From: Paraburkholderia bonniea
Lineage (GTDB): Bacteria > Pseudomonadota > Gammaproteobacteria > Burkholderiales > Burkholderiaceae
Direction: 5' to 3'
Assembly (NCBI RefSeq): GCF_009455625.1
Contig: NZ_QPEQ01000001.1
Location: 2,914,001 to 2,978,000 of the forward strand
DNA: 64,000 nucleotides
Part shown: positions 16,032-24,522 of the stretch, piece by piece
How the letters are laid out: each line of letters begins with the position of its first letter
Position numbering within the stretch: the first letter of the stretch is position 1
Made by a program: the position numbers and the translations under genes
Notes under the pieces: model-generated
Databases searched by the model: none
What the model was told of the DNA's origin: nothing
What the model saw: only the letters and a program-made list of their open reading frames with translations

Positions 16032-17333
16032 CTATCCACCCGATGACGACACGGTGCTTGATGCAGTAGCCGCAGTAGCCGCAGCAGTAGCCGTTAGCGC
16101 AGCGGCGCTGGCATGTGCGACTTTCTGCCGTGTCACAGGATTCTTCAGCGCGTCTTCGTCCACCACGAGGCGAAAGCCCAGGTGCGACATGCTGTTGTAG
16201 GGATCGGTGCCGCGCCGGGCGCTAGGCCGGTAGCTGAGGCAGTAAGCCTCGTTGCACAAAAATGAGCCACCGCGTGTGACGCGCTTCGGTGCTGCCACCG
16301 GCACGCCCTGGTCGGCGGGGTCCCACGAATCGCTGGGGCCCATCGGGTTATCCACCACACTGGCGTTGGCCGCCTCGCGCCGGAACTGGTCCGCGCGATA
16401 CCAGTCAGCCGTCCACTGCCATGCGTTGCCGGTCATATCCACAAGGCCATAGCCATTGGCCGGGAAAGTGCCAACCGGGCTCGTACCCAGCGCCCCGCCC
16501 GCCTTTGGGCTCACCACGGGAAATGCCTGCGCCTGCTGTCCTTGCCAGACATTGGCCATCTGCTTGCCATCAGGCGTGAACTGGTTGCCCCACGCGTAAG
16601 TGGCTTGCTCCAGCCCACCGCGTGCGGCGAATTCCCACTCGGCTTCGCTCGGCAAGCGTTTGCCCGCCCACGCGGCATAGCGTTGCGCATCCTCGTACGA
16701 CACCTGCACGACAGGGTGATCGTCCTTGCCTGCGATGCTGCTCTCGGGCCCTGTCGGATGCTGCCAGTTCGCACCCGGCACATAGCGCCACCAGCGCGAA
16801 TAGTCTTGCAGCGGCACAGGTTGATTCGTGCCGACAAACACCATTGCCCCCGCGATCAACGCACTATCAGGCGGCCGTGGCGTATCGGGTGGCAGTTGCA
16901 CTTTGAGCGTGTCCCAATCGGGTTTGCGCTCAGCCGTCGTGACGTAACCGGTTTCCTGCACGAAGCGGCGGAACTCTGCATTCGTAATGTGATGACGGTC
17001 CATCCAGAAGCCATGCACGCGCACAGCGTGAGCCGGGCGCTCATTCGCCTGAGCCTGCTTCGAATCACTGCCCATCAGAAACTGTCCGCCTGGCACCCAC
17101 GCCATTCCCAATGGGCCGTGCGTGCCATCACCCAGCACCACGAGCGGCTGCGAAGAAGAAGCGGAGCGTGACGCAACGGCCCAGCTCCATCCTGCGCCCA
17201 CACCAGCGGGCAGCAAAACCAGCAGCGCGCCCCAGAGCAGCAGCTTGCGCGGCCGTGTCATGACGCGCTGCCATCCAGAAACCGGCTGAGCCGAGTTAGC
17301 CAGTGAGTCCGTGCCGCGCTTTCGTGAATTCAT
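16032..17333 (-). CDS. Membrane-anchored formylglycine-generating enzyme (SUMF1 family)
   Basis: Aerobic copper-dependent oxidase family that converts a sulfatase cysteine to formylglycine. The 433-residue protein has one N-terminal transmembrane segment (about 31-55), so the catalytic domain should face the periplasm. The FGE-sulfatase fold runs from about 75 to 400: FLMGSD, MDRHHITNAEFRRF, KRLPSEAEWEFAARGG, DMTGNAWQWTADWY and VTRGGSFLC. The two cysteines C360 and C365 (FLCNEAYC) match the catalytic pair of human SUMF1, so the enzyme looks active. An Ala/Thr-rich tail ends the protein and contains a DNA repeat at 16063-16092. The ATG at 17333 is preferred because AGAAGAG lies just upstream. 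It is divergent from the MoxR/Bat operon. Confidence 0.93.
   Translation of the reverse strand: MNSRKRGTDSLANSAQPVSGWQRVMTRPRKLLLWGALLVLLPAGVGAGWSWAVASRSASSSQPLVVLGDGTHGPLGMAWVPGGQFLMGSDSKQAQANERPAHAVRVHGFWMDRHHITNAEFRRFVQETGYVTTAERKPDWDTLKVQLPPDTPRPPDSALIAGAMVFVGTNQPVPLQDYSRWWRYVPGANWQHPTGPESSIAGKDDHPVVQVSYEDAQRYAAWAGKRLPSEAEWEFAARGGLEQATYAWGNQFTPDGKQMANVWQGQQAQAFPVVSPKAGGALGTSPVGTFPANGYGLVDMTGNAWQWTADWYRADQFRREAANASVVDNPMGPSDSWDPADQGVPVAAPKRVTRGGSFLCNEAYCLSYRPSARRGTDPYNSMSHLGFRLVVDEDALKNPVTRQKVAHASAAALTATAAATAATASSTVSSSGG
16063..16092. repeat. Triplicated 9-mer in the coding tail of the sulfatase-modifying enzyme
   Basis: GCAGTAGCC occurs at 16063-16071, 16072-16080 and, after an extra GCA, 16084-16092. 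The unit length keeps the frame and encodes an Ala/Thr-rich run near the C-terminus, so copy number could vary without breaking the protein. Confidence 0.8.
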
Positions 17334-17659
17334 ATTTGCTCTTCTCACGCCGATCAAACGAACGGATCTTCGCCAGGCAAAGTACCGGACTCAGGTTGCA
17401 GGGAAAAATAAAAGCTTGGTGAAGCGCATGCGCATTACTTATTACTTTTTGCTTGTTACTTACGCAATGCCAGAGTGGTGCCAAGTCACCCGTGAATTAA
17501 TTACAGAGCAGCAGGCTAACAACTTTCTATATACATTTCACTTCTTTTCTCAAAAATATGCCAATCTTCGGCAGATAAGCCACATGGCCTTTAAGCATGA
17601 CTCTGGGCCATTACCAGTGCGGCAAAAATCTGGCAAGAAATAATCAAGGAAATAGTGTG
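17334..17659. other. Divergent promoter region between sulfatase and MoxR/Bat operons
   Basis: About 326 bp, A+T-richer than the flanking genes, must contain promoters for both the sulfatase operon (leftward) and the MoxR operon (rightward). Stretches such as ACTTTCTATATACATTTC (17521-17538) could provide promoter elements. I see no clear palindromic operator. AAGGA at 17646-17650 is the ribosome site for the MoxR gene. Confidence 0.55.
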
Positions 17660-18619
17660 ATGCGCGAAACCATCCTGCGCTTTGAAGCGAGCGTCAATGA
17701 AGCGATCGTCGGCCAGCAGGCAGTAGTGCGGCAAATTCTGATTGCCCTCCTCGCCGATGGCCATGTGTTACTGGAAAGCTTGCCTGGACTAGCCAAAACC
17801 CGCACCGTGAAGGCCATTGCGACCCGCCTCGCGGCCACCATGAGCCGCATTCAGTTCACCCCTGACTTACTACCTTCCGACATTACTGGGGCTGAAACCC
17901 TGCTGCAATCCGGTAATGAACGCACGCTTAGTTTTCAGCCCGGCCCAATATTTGGCAACCTGATCCTCGCTGACGAAATTAACCGCGCACCGGCCAAAGT
18001 CCAATCCGCTTTATTAGAAGCAATGGAAGAACGGCAAATTTCGGTAGCGGGAAAAACGCATCGCATGTCCGATCTTTTTCTAGTGATGGCGACACAAAAT
18101 CCAATTGAACAAGAAGGCACTTATCCATTGCCCGAAGCGCAAATGGATCGCTTTCTTTTCAAAGTACTAATTAACTATCCATCACCCGAAAGCGAGCGCG
18201 AAATGTTGCGTTTGCTGCGCCAGGAAAACAGCGCAGCATCTCAAGCGCCAGAGGTGCTCGCGCAAGACGTGATTTTTGCTGTGCGCCGCGAAGTGCAGCA
18301 AATCAGCGTCGCCCCCGCGATTGACGACTACATCGTGTCGTTGATAAATGCGACGCGCCACGGTACCGAACTCGATAACGATCTGGGCAAGTGGATCGAA
18401 ATTGGCGCGAGCCCGCGCGGCTCAATCGGACTCGATCGCGCCAGCCGCGTGCAGGCCTGGCTGCAGGAGCGCAGCTTTGTCACACCCGACGACGTGCGCG
18501 CAGTGCTTCATCCCGTGCTGCGGCATCGGCTGATTCTTTCTTACGACGCCAACGCCGACAACATCAGCGCAGACCAGATCATCGAGCGCCTGATCGAAAA
18601 AGTCGCCGTGCCGGCGTAA
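17660..18619 (+). CDS. MoxR-family AAA+ ATPase
   Basis: The 319-residue ATPase is the likely chaperone-type motor of the Bat cluster. The Walker A region is ESLPGLAKT (39-47); both canonical glycines of G-x4-G-K-T are replaced (S40 and A45). The A45 form is common in this MoxR subfamily, the S40 change less so. Walker B reads LILADEINRAP, followed by sensor residues in MATQNPIEQEGTYPLPEAQMDRF, the standard MoxR signature. The ATG at 17660 has AAGGA 9 bp upstream. Its stop overlaps the start of the DUF58 gene (TAATG), so translation is coupled. MoxR ATPases act with VWA proteins in assembling or activating envelope complexes; the client here is unknown. Confidence 0.92.
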   Translation: MRETILRFEASVNEAIVGQQAVVRQILIALLADGHVLLESLPGLAKTRTVKAIATRLAATMSRIQFTPDLLPSDITGAETLLQSGNERTLSFQPGPIFGNLILADEINRAPAKVQSALLEAMEERQISVAGKTHRMSDLFLVMATQNPIEQEGTYPLPEAQMDRFLFKVLINYPSPESEREMLRLLRQENSAASQAPEVLAQDVIFAVRREVQQISVAPAIDDYIVSLINATRHGTELDNDLGKWIEIGASPRGSIGLDRASRVQAWLQERSFVTPDDVRAVLHPVLRHRLILSYDANADNISADQIIERLIEKVAVPA

Positions 18620-19629
18620 TGCGGCCATGGCACAGCCTTCGCGCAGCATCTACCCATGAGCCCACCGTGACACCTGAAGCAGCCAGCGGCCGGGTATACA
18701 TCGACGCCGCTCACCTGGCCCAACTCGAATTCCAGGCACGCGGCCTGAGCTTCGTTGCACCCGCACCGGTTTCAAGCGTGCTCTCCGGCAGCCACGCATC
18801 ACGCCTGCGCGGCCGTGGCCTGAACTTCGAAGAAATCCGCGCCTATCTGCCCGGCGACGATATCCGCCATCTCGACTGGAAAGTGTCACTGCGTCTGGGC
18901 AAGCCCCAGGTTCGCACGTACACAGAAGAACGTGACCGGCCATTGCTGGTGGTGGTCGATCAACGCATCAACATGTTTTTTGGCTCGCGCCGTGCCTTCA
19001 AATCAGTCGTGGCGGCGGAAGTTGCTGCACTCGCGGTGTGGATGGGCTTCAAGGCGGGCGATCGGGTAGGCGGCGTGCTGTTCGACGACAGCCAGATCGT
19101 GCGTGTGCGGCCTCTGCATAGCCGTAGCCGGATCAAGCAGCTGTTTGGCGCGCTGGCGGCAATGAACCGTGCGCTGCATGCTGGCAGCCCAGCGCGGACA
19201 AATTACGGACAACTGGATACAGCACTCGAAGGGGTGCTCCAGCTTGCGGGCCACGATTACCTGATCTGCATCGTGAGTGACTTCGCCGGTGCCAGTGAGC
19301 GCACCCGCCAGTTGCTACGCCAGTTGTCCGCGCATAACGATGTGGTCGCGGCGATGGTGTTCGATCCGCTATGGCAGGAGATGCCCGAGCATCACCCGTT
19401 AGTGGTCAGCGAAGGGCATCTGCAAGTCGAATTGCGCATCGAACAAGAGCGCGTGCGCACCCCGCTCTCAAGCCTTTTCAGCGGACGTACCGCCGAAGTC
19501 GCCAATCTGCTGCACACCAGCGGTGTTCCGCTGCTGATGTTATCGACTGCGGAACCCGCCGTGGATCAAGTGCGCCGCATGTTTGGCCAGCGCGCGCGAC
19601 ATACGTTCAGCCATGGCGGCGGACTATGA
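18619..19629 (+). CDS. DUF58 domain protein
   Basis: The 336-residue protein has the DUF58 core, with the conserved stretch GRGLNFEEIRAYLPGDD followed by IRHLDWKVSLR and then TYTEERDRPLLVVVDQ. The C-terminal half is VWA-like (VVVDQRINMFF, ISDFA-like VSDFAGAS). It is cytosolic in appearance, without membrane helices. DUF58 proteins are almost always encoded next to MoxR ATPases and are thought to work with them. The ATG at 18619 overlaps the preceding stop; longer in-frame readings upstream lie inside the MoxR gene and are not plausible. Its own stop overlaps the next ATG (ATGA). Confidence 0.9.
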   Translation: MRPWHSLRAASTHEPTVTPEAASGRVYIDAAHLAQLEFQARGLSFVAPAPVSSVLSGSHASRLRGRGLNFEEIRAYLPGDDIRHLDWKVSLRLGKPQVRTYTEERDRPLLVVVDQRINMFFGSRRAFKSVVAAEVAALAVWMGFKAGDRVGGVLFDDSQIVRVRPLHSRSRIKQLFGALAAMNRALHAGSPARTNYGQLDTALEGVLQLAGHDYLICIVSDFAGASERTRQLLRQLSAHNDVVAAMVFDPLWQEMPEHHPLVVSEGHLQVELRIEQERVRTPLSSLFSGRTAEVANLLHTSGVPLLMLSTAEPAVDQVRRMFGQRARHTFSHGGGL

Positions 19630-20159
19630 GCACAACTTCTGGCCTGATTGACTCCAGCAACACGCCAGGTTCAGGCGGGCAAACCCAAGCCCTGCAGGAA
19701 CTGCCCTTGCCCGAGCCCGTGTCTTATCTGCCGCACACCATCGGCTGGTTGCTGGTCGCGCTGGTTCTGGCGGTGCTGTTTGCGCTGACGCTCGGTGCGC
19801 TCTGGCGGCGGCGTCAAAAGCAGCGTTACCGCCGTCTGGCGCTGAGCGAATTACGTGACCTCGAAGCCCGTTTGAGCGACCCTGCACAACGCGCCGCCGC
19901 ACTCGCGGCAATCCCCGCTCTGCTAAAACGCACCGCCCTGGCAAGCCAGCCGCGCGAGCGCGTGGCCGCACTCAGCGGCGAGGACTGGCTCGCGTTTTTG
20001 CAACGCACACGCGGCCACTTCGATGCCGCTAGTGGCGCACTCCTGACCCAACTGAGCTACGCCGATGCTCAGCATCTCGCGGCGGTAAGCCCAACTGCTA
20101 GCGCCTCACTCGTGAGCCACGCACGCGACTGGATCGAACATCATCATGTGGAAGTTTGA
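19626..20159 (+). CDS. DUF4381 single-span membrane protein
   Basis: The 177-residue protein has a short N-terminal segment ending LPLPEPVSYLPHTIGW, one transmembrane helix (about 40-62), then a basic RRRQKQRYRR stretch and a helical cytosolic domain. This is the DUF4381 pattern, a standard member of proteobacterial MoxR/DUF58/VWA operons. It overlaps the previous gene by 4 bp and the next by 14 bp. It may link the cytosolic MoxR/DUF58 pair to the membrane VWA proteins, but no biochemical role is established. Confidence 0.85.
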   Translation: MSTTSGLIDSSNTPGSGGQTQALQELPLPEPVSYLPHTIGWLLVALVLAVLFALTLGALWRRRQKQRYRRLALSELRDLEARLSDPAQRAAALAAIPALLKRTALASQPRERVAALSGEDWLAFLQRTRGHFDAASGALLTQLSYADAQHLAAVSPTASASLVSHARDWIEHHHVEV

Positions 20160-21192
20160 ATTTCCGTGGCTGTTTGTGCTGCTCCCGCTGCCGCTCTTCG
20201 TGTGGTGGCTGATACCGGCCTATCGCACGACCGCAGCGGCAGTACGTATGCCGTTCTTCCGTGAAATGGCCGAGGCCGCAGGCGAACAACCCGCACCTGG
20301 TGGCGTGCGGCTACGCCGCAACTGGCTGCAACGCTTGCTGCTGCCATTGCTCTGGAGCTTGCTAGTGTTAGCCGCTGCCAAACCTGTGTATGTCGAAGCG
20401 CCCATCATCGAAGAAGCCCCCGCACGCGACTTGATGCTCGCCATCGACCTGTCAGGCTCGATGGCCACGCGCGACTTCGTGAACCAGGCAGGCGAACGCA
20501 TGGACCGCTTAAGCGCGGTCAAACAAGTCGTGGCCGATTTCATTACGAAGCGCACAAGGGATCGCATCGGCCTCGTGGTATTTGGTGACGCCGCCTATCC
20601 GCAAGCGCCGCTCACCCTCGATCACGACAGCGTGCAGATTCTGCTTAACCAGATGCAGATCGGCATGGCCGGACCACGCACAGCGCTGGGCGACGCCATT
20701 GGTCTGACGGTAAAGCTGATGGCGGATTCAACAGCCGAAGAAAAAGTGCTGATCCTGCTCACCGATGGCAATGACACCAGCAGCGCCATTCCCCCTGAGC
20801 GCGCCGCCGAGATCGCCAAAAGCCACAAGCTGGTGGTGCATACGATCGGCATCGGCGACCCCAACACCAGTGGCGAAGACAAAGTCGATCTCGCCGCACT
20901 CGCGCAAATCGCCAGCATCACCGGAGGCCGCGCGTTTCGCGCACTGGGTCAGCAACAGGAACTCGCCGCGGTCTACGCCACGCTCGACGCCCTCACCCCG
21001 CAAAAAATCAAACGCGAAATCTACCGGCCGCAACGTGATTACTTTTGGCTGCCGCTGGCGGCCGCACTCTCACTCTTCACGCTGTATCACGTGCTGGCAT
21101 GGCTGCTCTCGCTATTGCGCGCACCACACCGCGCCACTGCCTCATCCACTGCACCCACCACCACACCCCACCAGGCCGATCATGGAAATTGA
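20146..21192 (+). CDS. VWA-domain membrane protein, BatA-like
   Basis: The 348-residue protein has N-terminal transmembrane segments (about 6-24 and 65-78), a von Willebrand A domain with a complete MIDAS motif (DLSGS at 101-105, later MAGPRTALGDAIG and LLTDGND), and a C-terminal helix near 300-325. The layout is that of BatA-type proteins, with the metal-ion-dependent adhesion site outside the membrane. It overlaps the DUF4381 gene by 14 bp and the next VWA gene by 11 bp, so the operon is tightly coupled. Confidence 0.92.
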   Translation: MWKFEFPWLFVLLPLPLFVWWLIPAYRTTAAAVRMPFFREMAEAAGEQPAPGGVRLRRNWLQRLLLPLLWSLLVLAAAKPVYVEAPIIEEAPARDLMLAIDLSGSMATRDFVNQAGERMDRLSAVKQVVADFITKRTRDRIGLVVFGDAAYPQAPLTLDHDSVQILLNQMQIGMAGPRTALGDAIGLTVKLMADSTAEEKVLILLTDGNDTSSAIPPERAAEIAKSHKLVVHTIGIGDPNTSGEDKVDLAALAQIASITGGRAFRALGQQQELAAVYATLDALTPQKIKREIYRPQRDYFWLPLAAALSLFTLYHVLAWLLSLLRAPHRATASSTAPTTTPHQADHGN

Positions 21193-22780
21193 CCTGAGCG
21201 CTTTTCACTTTCTGCGGCCGGGCTGGTTATGGCTGCTACTGCCCGCGTTCGCTCTGCCGTTCTTCTGGAGCCGCCGCAACAACCTGCGCGCACGCTGGCG
21301 CAACCTGATTGAACCCGCGTTACTTGAGCATCTAATCGTCGGAGAGACTCAACGGCCTATGCTGCGGCCGGTACACACCGTAGGGCTGCTGATCGGCATC
21401 GGCGCGCTCGCGGTAGCTGGGCCCACGTGGCAACAGGAACGTCCACCGTTTAGCCAGGACAAGGCACCGCTCGTGGTGGTGCTCGAACTGGCGCACTCGA
21501 TGGATGCAACCGATGTCGCCCCCACCCGCATCGAACGCGCCCGGCAAAAAATCCTGGACCTCGCCCAGGCACGCAAGGGCGCTCGCACCGGGCTGGTCGT
21601 GTTTGCCGCGAGCGGTCACCTGGTTGTCCCGCCAACCGACGATCTGTCGATGCTCGAACTGTATGTCCCCGCGCTCTCTCCAGCGCTAATGCCGCACGAC
21701 GGCAAAAACGCCACTGCTGGACTCGACGTCGCAGAACGCCTGCTCGCCCGCGAACCCGCTGCCGGCACGATGGTGTTTATCAGCGACGGCTTCGACACCA
21801 GCCAGACCGAGGCGTTTGTGCAAAAAGCCCAATCCCTGCGGCACCAGTTGCTATGGCTCGCGGTTGGCACTGAAAACGGCGGACCGATCCGAAGCGCCGA
21901 CGGCAAGATCGAAATGGACGCGGGTGGCCATCCGCTGATGGGCAGTTTCGATGCCAATGCGATTCGCCAGGTCGCGCACGCCGCGAATATTCCGCTGGCC
22001 AGCCTGCGTGCCGACGACGATGACATCGCGTGGATTCAGCATCGGGCTCAGGCCTATCTTGAGCAAACCGAAGCATCGAAGATCACACCCCACTGGAAAG
22101 AAAACGGCTACTGGCTCGTCATTCCCATCCTGCTGCTGGCGCTAGTGAGCTTCCGGCGCGGCTGGAGCGTCAAGTGGCTGCCCATCGTGCTGGTGTCACT
22201 CGCCTTTGGCGCGCTGCCACGTCACGCACAAGCAGCCGAATGGCACTGGATTGATCTGTTCGCCACGCACGACCAGCAAGGCCGCTGGGACTTCACACGA
22301 GGCGCTTACAAAAGTGCCGCCGCGCACTTTGAAGACCCCATATGGAAAGGCCGGGCGCAATATCTGGCGGGCGATTACGCAGGGGCACTCGATACTTTTT
22401 CCCGGCTCAAAAGCGCTTCTGCTTATTTTTATATCGGCAATACGCTGGCACATCTCGACGATTACACCGGTGCCATCAAAGCCTATGACAACGCGCTCAA
22501 GCTGCAACCCAACCTGCATCAAGCCACCGCTAACCGCGCGTTGATGCAGCAATGGCTTGCCCAGGACAAGCAGGACGAAGCCGATCCCGAAGAAGAACAA
22601 CCCGACCAGATTCAGGCCGACAAGAAGAAAGGGCGCGGCACCACGGTGGTAGTAACCGGCGCAACGCAATTAAGCGAAGACATCTGGATGCGCAATCTGA
22701 ACACCTCACCCGCGACGTTTTTGCAGCAGCGCTTCGAGCAGGAATCGGACGCACAAAACTCAGCCGGGAGCCCACGATGA
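21182..22780 (+). CDS. VWA-TPR membrane protein, BatB/BatC-like fusion
   Basis: The 532-residue protein has two N-terminal helices, a VWA domain from about 95, two more helices near 310-345 and a C-terminal tetratricopeptide region (about 380-460: DYAGALDTF, YFYIGNTLAHLDDYTGAI, YDNALKLQPN). It ends with an acidic Glu/Asp/Gln tail. The MIDAS position reads ELAHS (102-106), so the canonical first Asp and middle Ser of D-x-S-x-S are missing and metal binding is doubtful. It therefore combines features of BatB (VWA) and BatC (TPR). The ATG at 21182 overlaps the preceding gene by 11 bp. Confidence 0.9.
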   Translation: MEIDLSAFHFLRPGWLWLLLPAFALPFFWSRRNNLRARWRNLIEPALLEHLIVGETQRPMLRPVHTVGLLIGIGALAVAGPTWQQERPPFSQDKAPLVVVLELAHSMDATDVAPTRIERARQKILDLAQARKGARTGLVVFAASGHLVVPPTDDLSMLELYVPALSPALMPHDGKNATAGLDVAERLLAREPAAGTMVFISDGFDTSQTEAFVQKAQSLRHQLLWLAVGTENGGPIRSADGKIEMDAGGHPLMGSFDANAIRQVAHAANIPLASLRADDDDIAWIQHRAQAYLEQTEASKITPHWKENGYWLVIPILLLALVSFRRGWSVKWLPIVLVSLAFGALPRHAQAAEWHWIDLFATHDQQGRWDFTRGAYKSAAAHFEDPIWKGRAQYLAGDYAGALDTFSRLKSASAYFYIGNTLAHLDDYTGAIKAYDNALKLQPNLHQATANRALMQQWLAQDKQDEADPEEEQPDQIQADKKKGRGTTVVVTGATQLSEDIWMRNLNTSPATFLQQRFEQESDAQNSAGSPR

Positions 22781-24180
22781 AGCCACCACTCCCCCACCTG
22801 CTGCGGCCAGCGGCGCGTCTGCTCAGATTAAAACTGGTCACGCTGCTGGTGCTGCCACTAGTGCTGCTGATGCTGATACTGAACGGCATGCCACGCGCCT
22901 TCGCTGACACCCCGCCACAACTCATGGTGCGCGCGCATCTCGAACCAGCCGGGCCCGTTGTGGCAGGCACTCAGGTCAAGCTCGTAGTCGATCTGCTCAC
23001 CACGACATGGTTTGTCGAAGCACCCAACTGGCCGCTATTTACCTTGCCCGATGCCGTGGTCAGCCTGCCCGATGAACAGGCCACCAATCTCTCGGAAGAG
23101 ATCAACGGCGTGCGCTGGTTCGGCGTCAGCCGCGCTTACCGGATCGCTCCGCAAGCAGGCAAAACCTACGCCATCGCCCCATTCACCATCACGGTTTATC
23201 CAGGCGGAACCACCTCGCCCAGCCAGGTGAGCACCCCCGCACTCAGCCTCGTTGCCACCGTGCCACCCGGCGCAGCGGGGATGAAACCGTTTTTCCCCGC
23301 GCCACAGCTCAGCGCGACGCAAACCATTACGCCAGCGCCCAAGCATCTGCGCGTGGGAGACACCCTCACCCGCACGATTACCCAGCGGGCGACAGGCATC
23401 GAATCAATGCTGATTCCCCCTCTCACCTTCGGCGAGATCGACGGCTTGAAGCGCTACCCCAATACCGCCGTCACCCGCAACCTCGTCCAGGACCGAGCGG
23501 GACTCGTCGCAGGCGAACGCAGCGACAGCGTGACCTACCGCGCCGAGCGCAGCGGTCACTTCAAGCTACCGCCCATGACCATCGAATGGTGGAACACCAC
23601 CACACAGCGCAAGGCAAGCATCGTGCTGCCCGCCGTAACGTTCACCGCCGAAGCCGTGCATGAAAAGCTGTTGTTTGAGATTCCCACCGACGCGATCGGC
23701 CTTGGAATGCCACACCGGATCATCGTGCTGCATGGCCACCTGTTGCTCATTGGCGGCGCATTGCTGCTATGCATCGCAACGCTGATCTGGACACGCGAGC
23801 GCATCGTAGCGATGTTTCAGCGTATGCAACGACGCGTGAAATCCGCGCGAAAACGCTACCGTGAAGGCCATTTCGCCGCATGGCTCAACCTGCGCCGCGC
23901 CGCCCGGGCCGGAAGCTGGCAGCACATGATTCCCGCGCTGTACCGCTGGATGGACCAGCGCCAAACGTTCGGCCAACCCGCGCTGCTCGCTAACCTGGCG
24001 CGATCTGGCGACCCCAGCGCAAGCGCACTCGCCACCGAAGCGCTAACGCATTACGCGCCGCTTGCCTCATCACGCCAGCCAGACGGGAAAGCATTGCAAC
24101 GCACGCTGTGGCGCATCAGCCAGCGCACCCGGCAACGCAGCCGTGCAGAGTCAGCGTTACCACCGTTAAACGAACGCTAA
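22777..24180 (+). CDS. BatD-like protein
   Basis: The last gene of the operon encodes 467 residues: an N-terminal signal or anchor helix (about 17-43), an extracytoplasmic beta-rich region with immunoglobulin-like segments typical of BatD (SYRAERSGHFKLPP-type strand at about 250-270), one transmembrane helix near 315-335, then a basic cytosolic tail. It overlaps the VWA-TPR gene by 4 bp (ATGA). BatD proteins are large periplasmic partners of BatA/BatB. No terminator hairpin is obvious directly after the stop. Confidence 0.88.
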   Translation: MKPPLPHLLRPAARLLRLKLVTLLVLPLVLLMLILNGMPRAFADTPPQLMVRAHLEPAGPVVAGTQVKLVVDLLTTTWFVEAPNWPLFTLPDAVVSLPDEQATNLSEEINGVRWFGVSRAYRIAPQAGKTYAIAPFTITVYPGGTTSPSQVSTPALSLVATVPPGAAGMKPFFPAPQLSATQTITPAPKHLRVGDTLTRTITQRATGIESMLIPPLTFGEIDGLKRYPNTAVTRNLVQDRAGLVAGERSDSVTYRAERSGHFKLPPMTIEWWNTTTQRKASIVLPAVTFTAEAVHEKLLFEIPTDAIGLGMPHRIIVLHGHLLLIGGALLLCIATLIWTRERIVAMFQRMQRRVKSARKRYREGHFAAWLNLRRAARAGSWQHMIPALYRWMDQRQTFGQPALLANLARSGDPSASALATEALTHYAPLASSRQPDGKALQRTLWRISQRTRQRSRAESALPPLNER

Positions 24181-24241
24181 GCCAAGCGCCACCAAGCACC
24201 AGACAGCGGCGATGCGTCACTCTTTACCAGAAGGAATCCGT

Positions 24242-24349
24242 ATGAAAAAGACTTCGCTCAGTTTCTGCCTGATTGGTACGGCGCTAGCCGCCTCAAACAT
24301 CCTCGAAGCACCAAGCACCTCAGCGCACGCTAGCGCGCATACGACGTGA
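24242..24349 (+). CDS. Very short secreted-type open frame (35 codons)
   Basis: AGAAGGA lies 7 bp before the ATG at 24242, an unusually good ribosome site. The product opens MKKTSLSFCLIGTALAA, a convincing signal-peptide start, but stops after 35 residues at the TGA 24347-24349. It may be a small secreted peptide or the 5' remnant of a longer exported protein; no continuation in another frame is obvious. Confidence 0.45.
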   Translation: MKKTSLSFCLIGTALAASNILEAPSTSAHASAHTT

Positions 24350-24522
24350 CCGTAGACAACTTCGTTCGAACGGAGTGAGACGGTCCCAGCGTATCTGCGG
24401 CCATGCAACGCTTGATGCCAGAACCTTATTGCTTGCTCCATAGCGATCAGCATGCGGCTAATTTGTGCCCCCCCAATAAACCGATGGCAACAAGGCCATC
24501 CCCTCATCAGGAGACAAATTCC

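Noticed and set aside
20765-21181. N-terminal extension of the VWA-TPR protein into the BatA-like gene
   Set aside because: The upstream in-frame sequence lies wholly within the preceding gene and is low-complexity; the natural start at 21182 has the usual short overlap.
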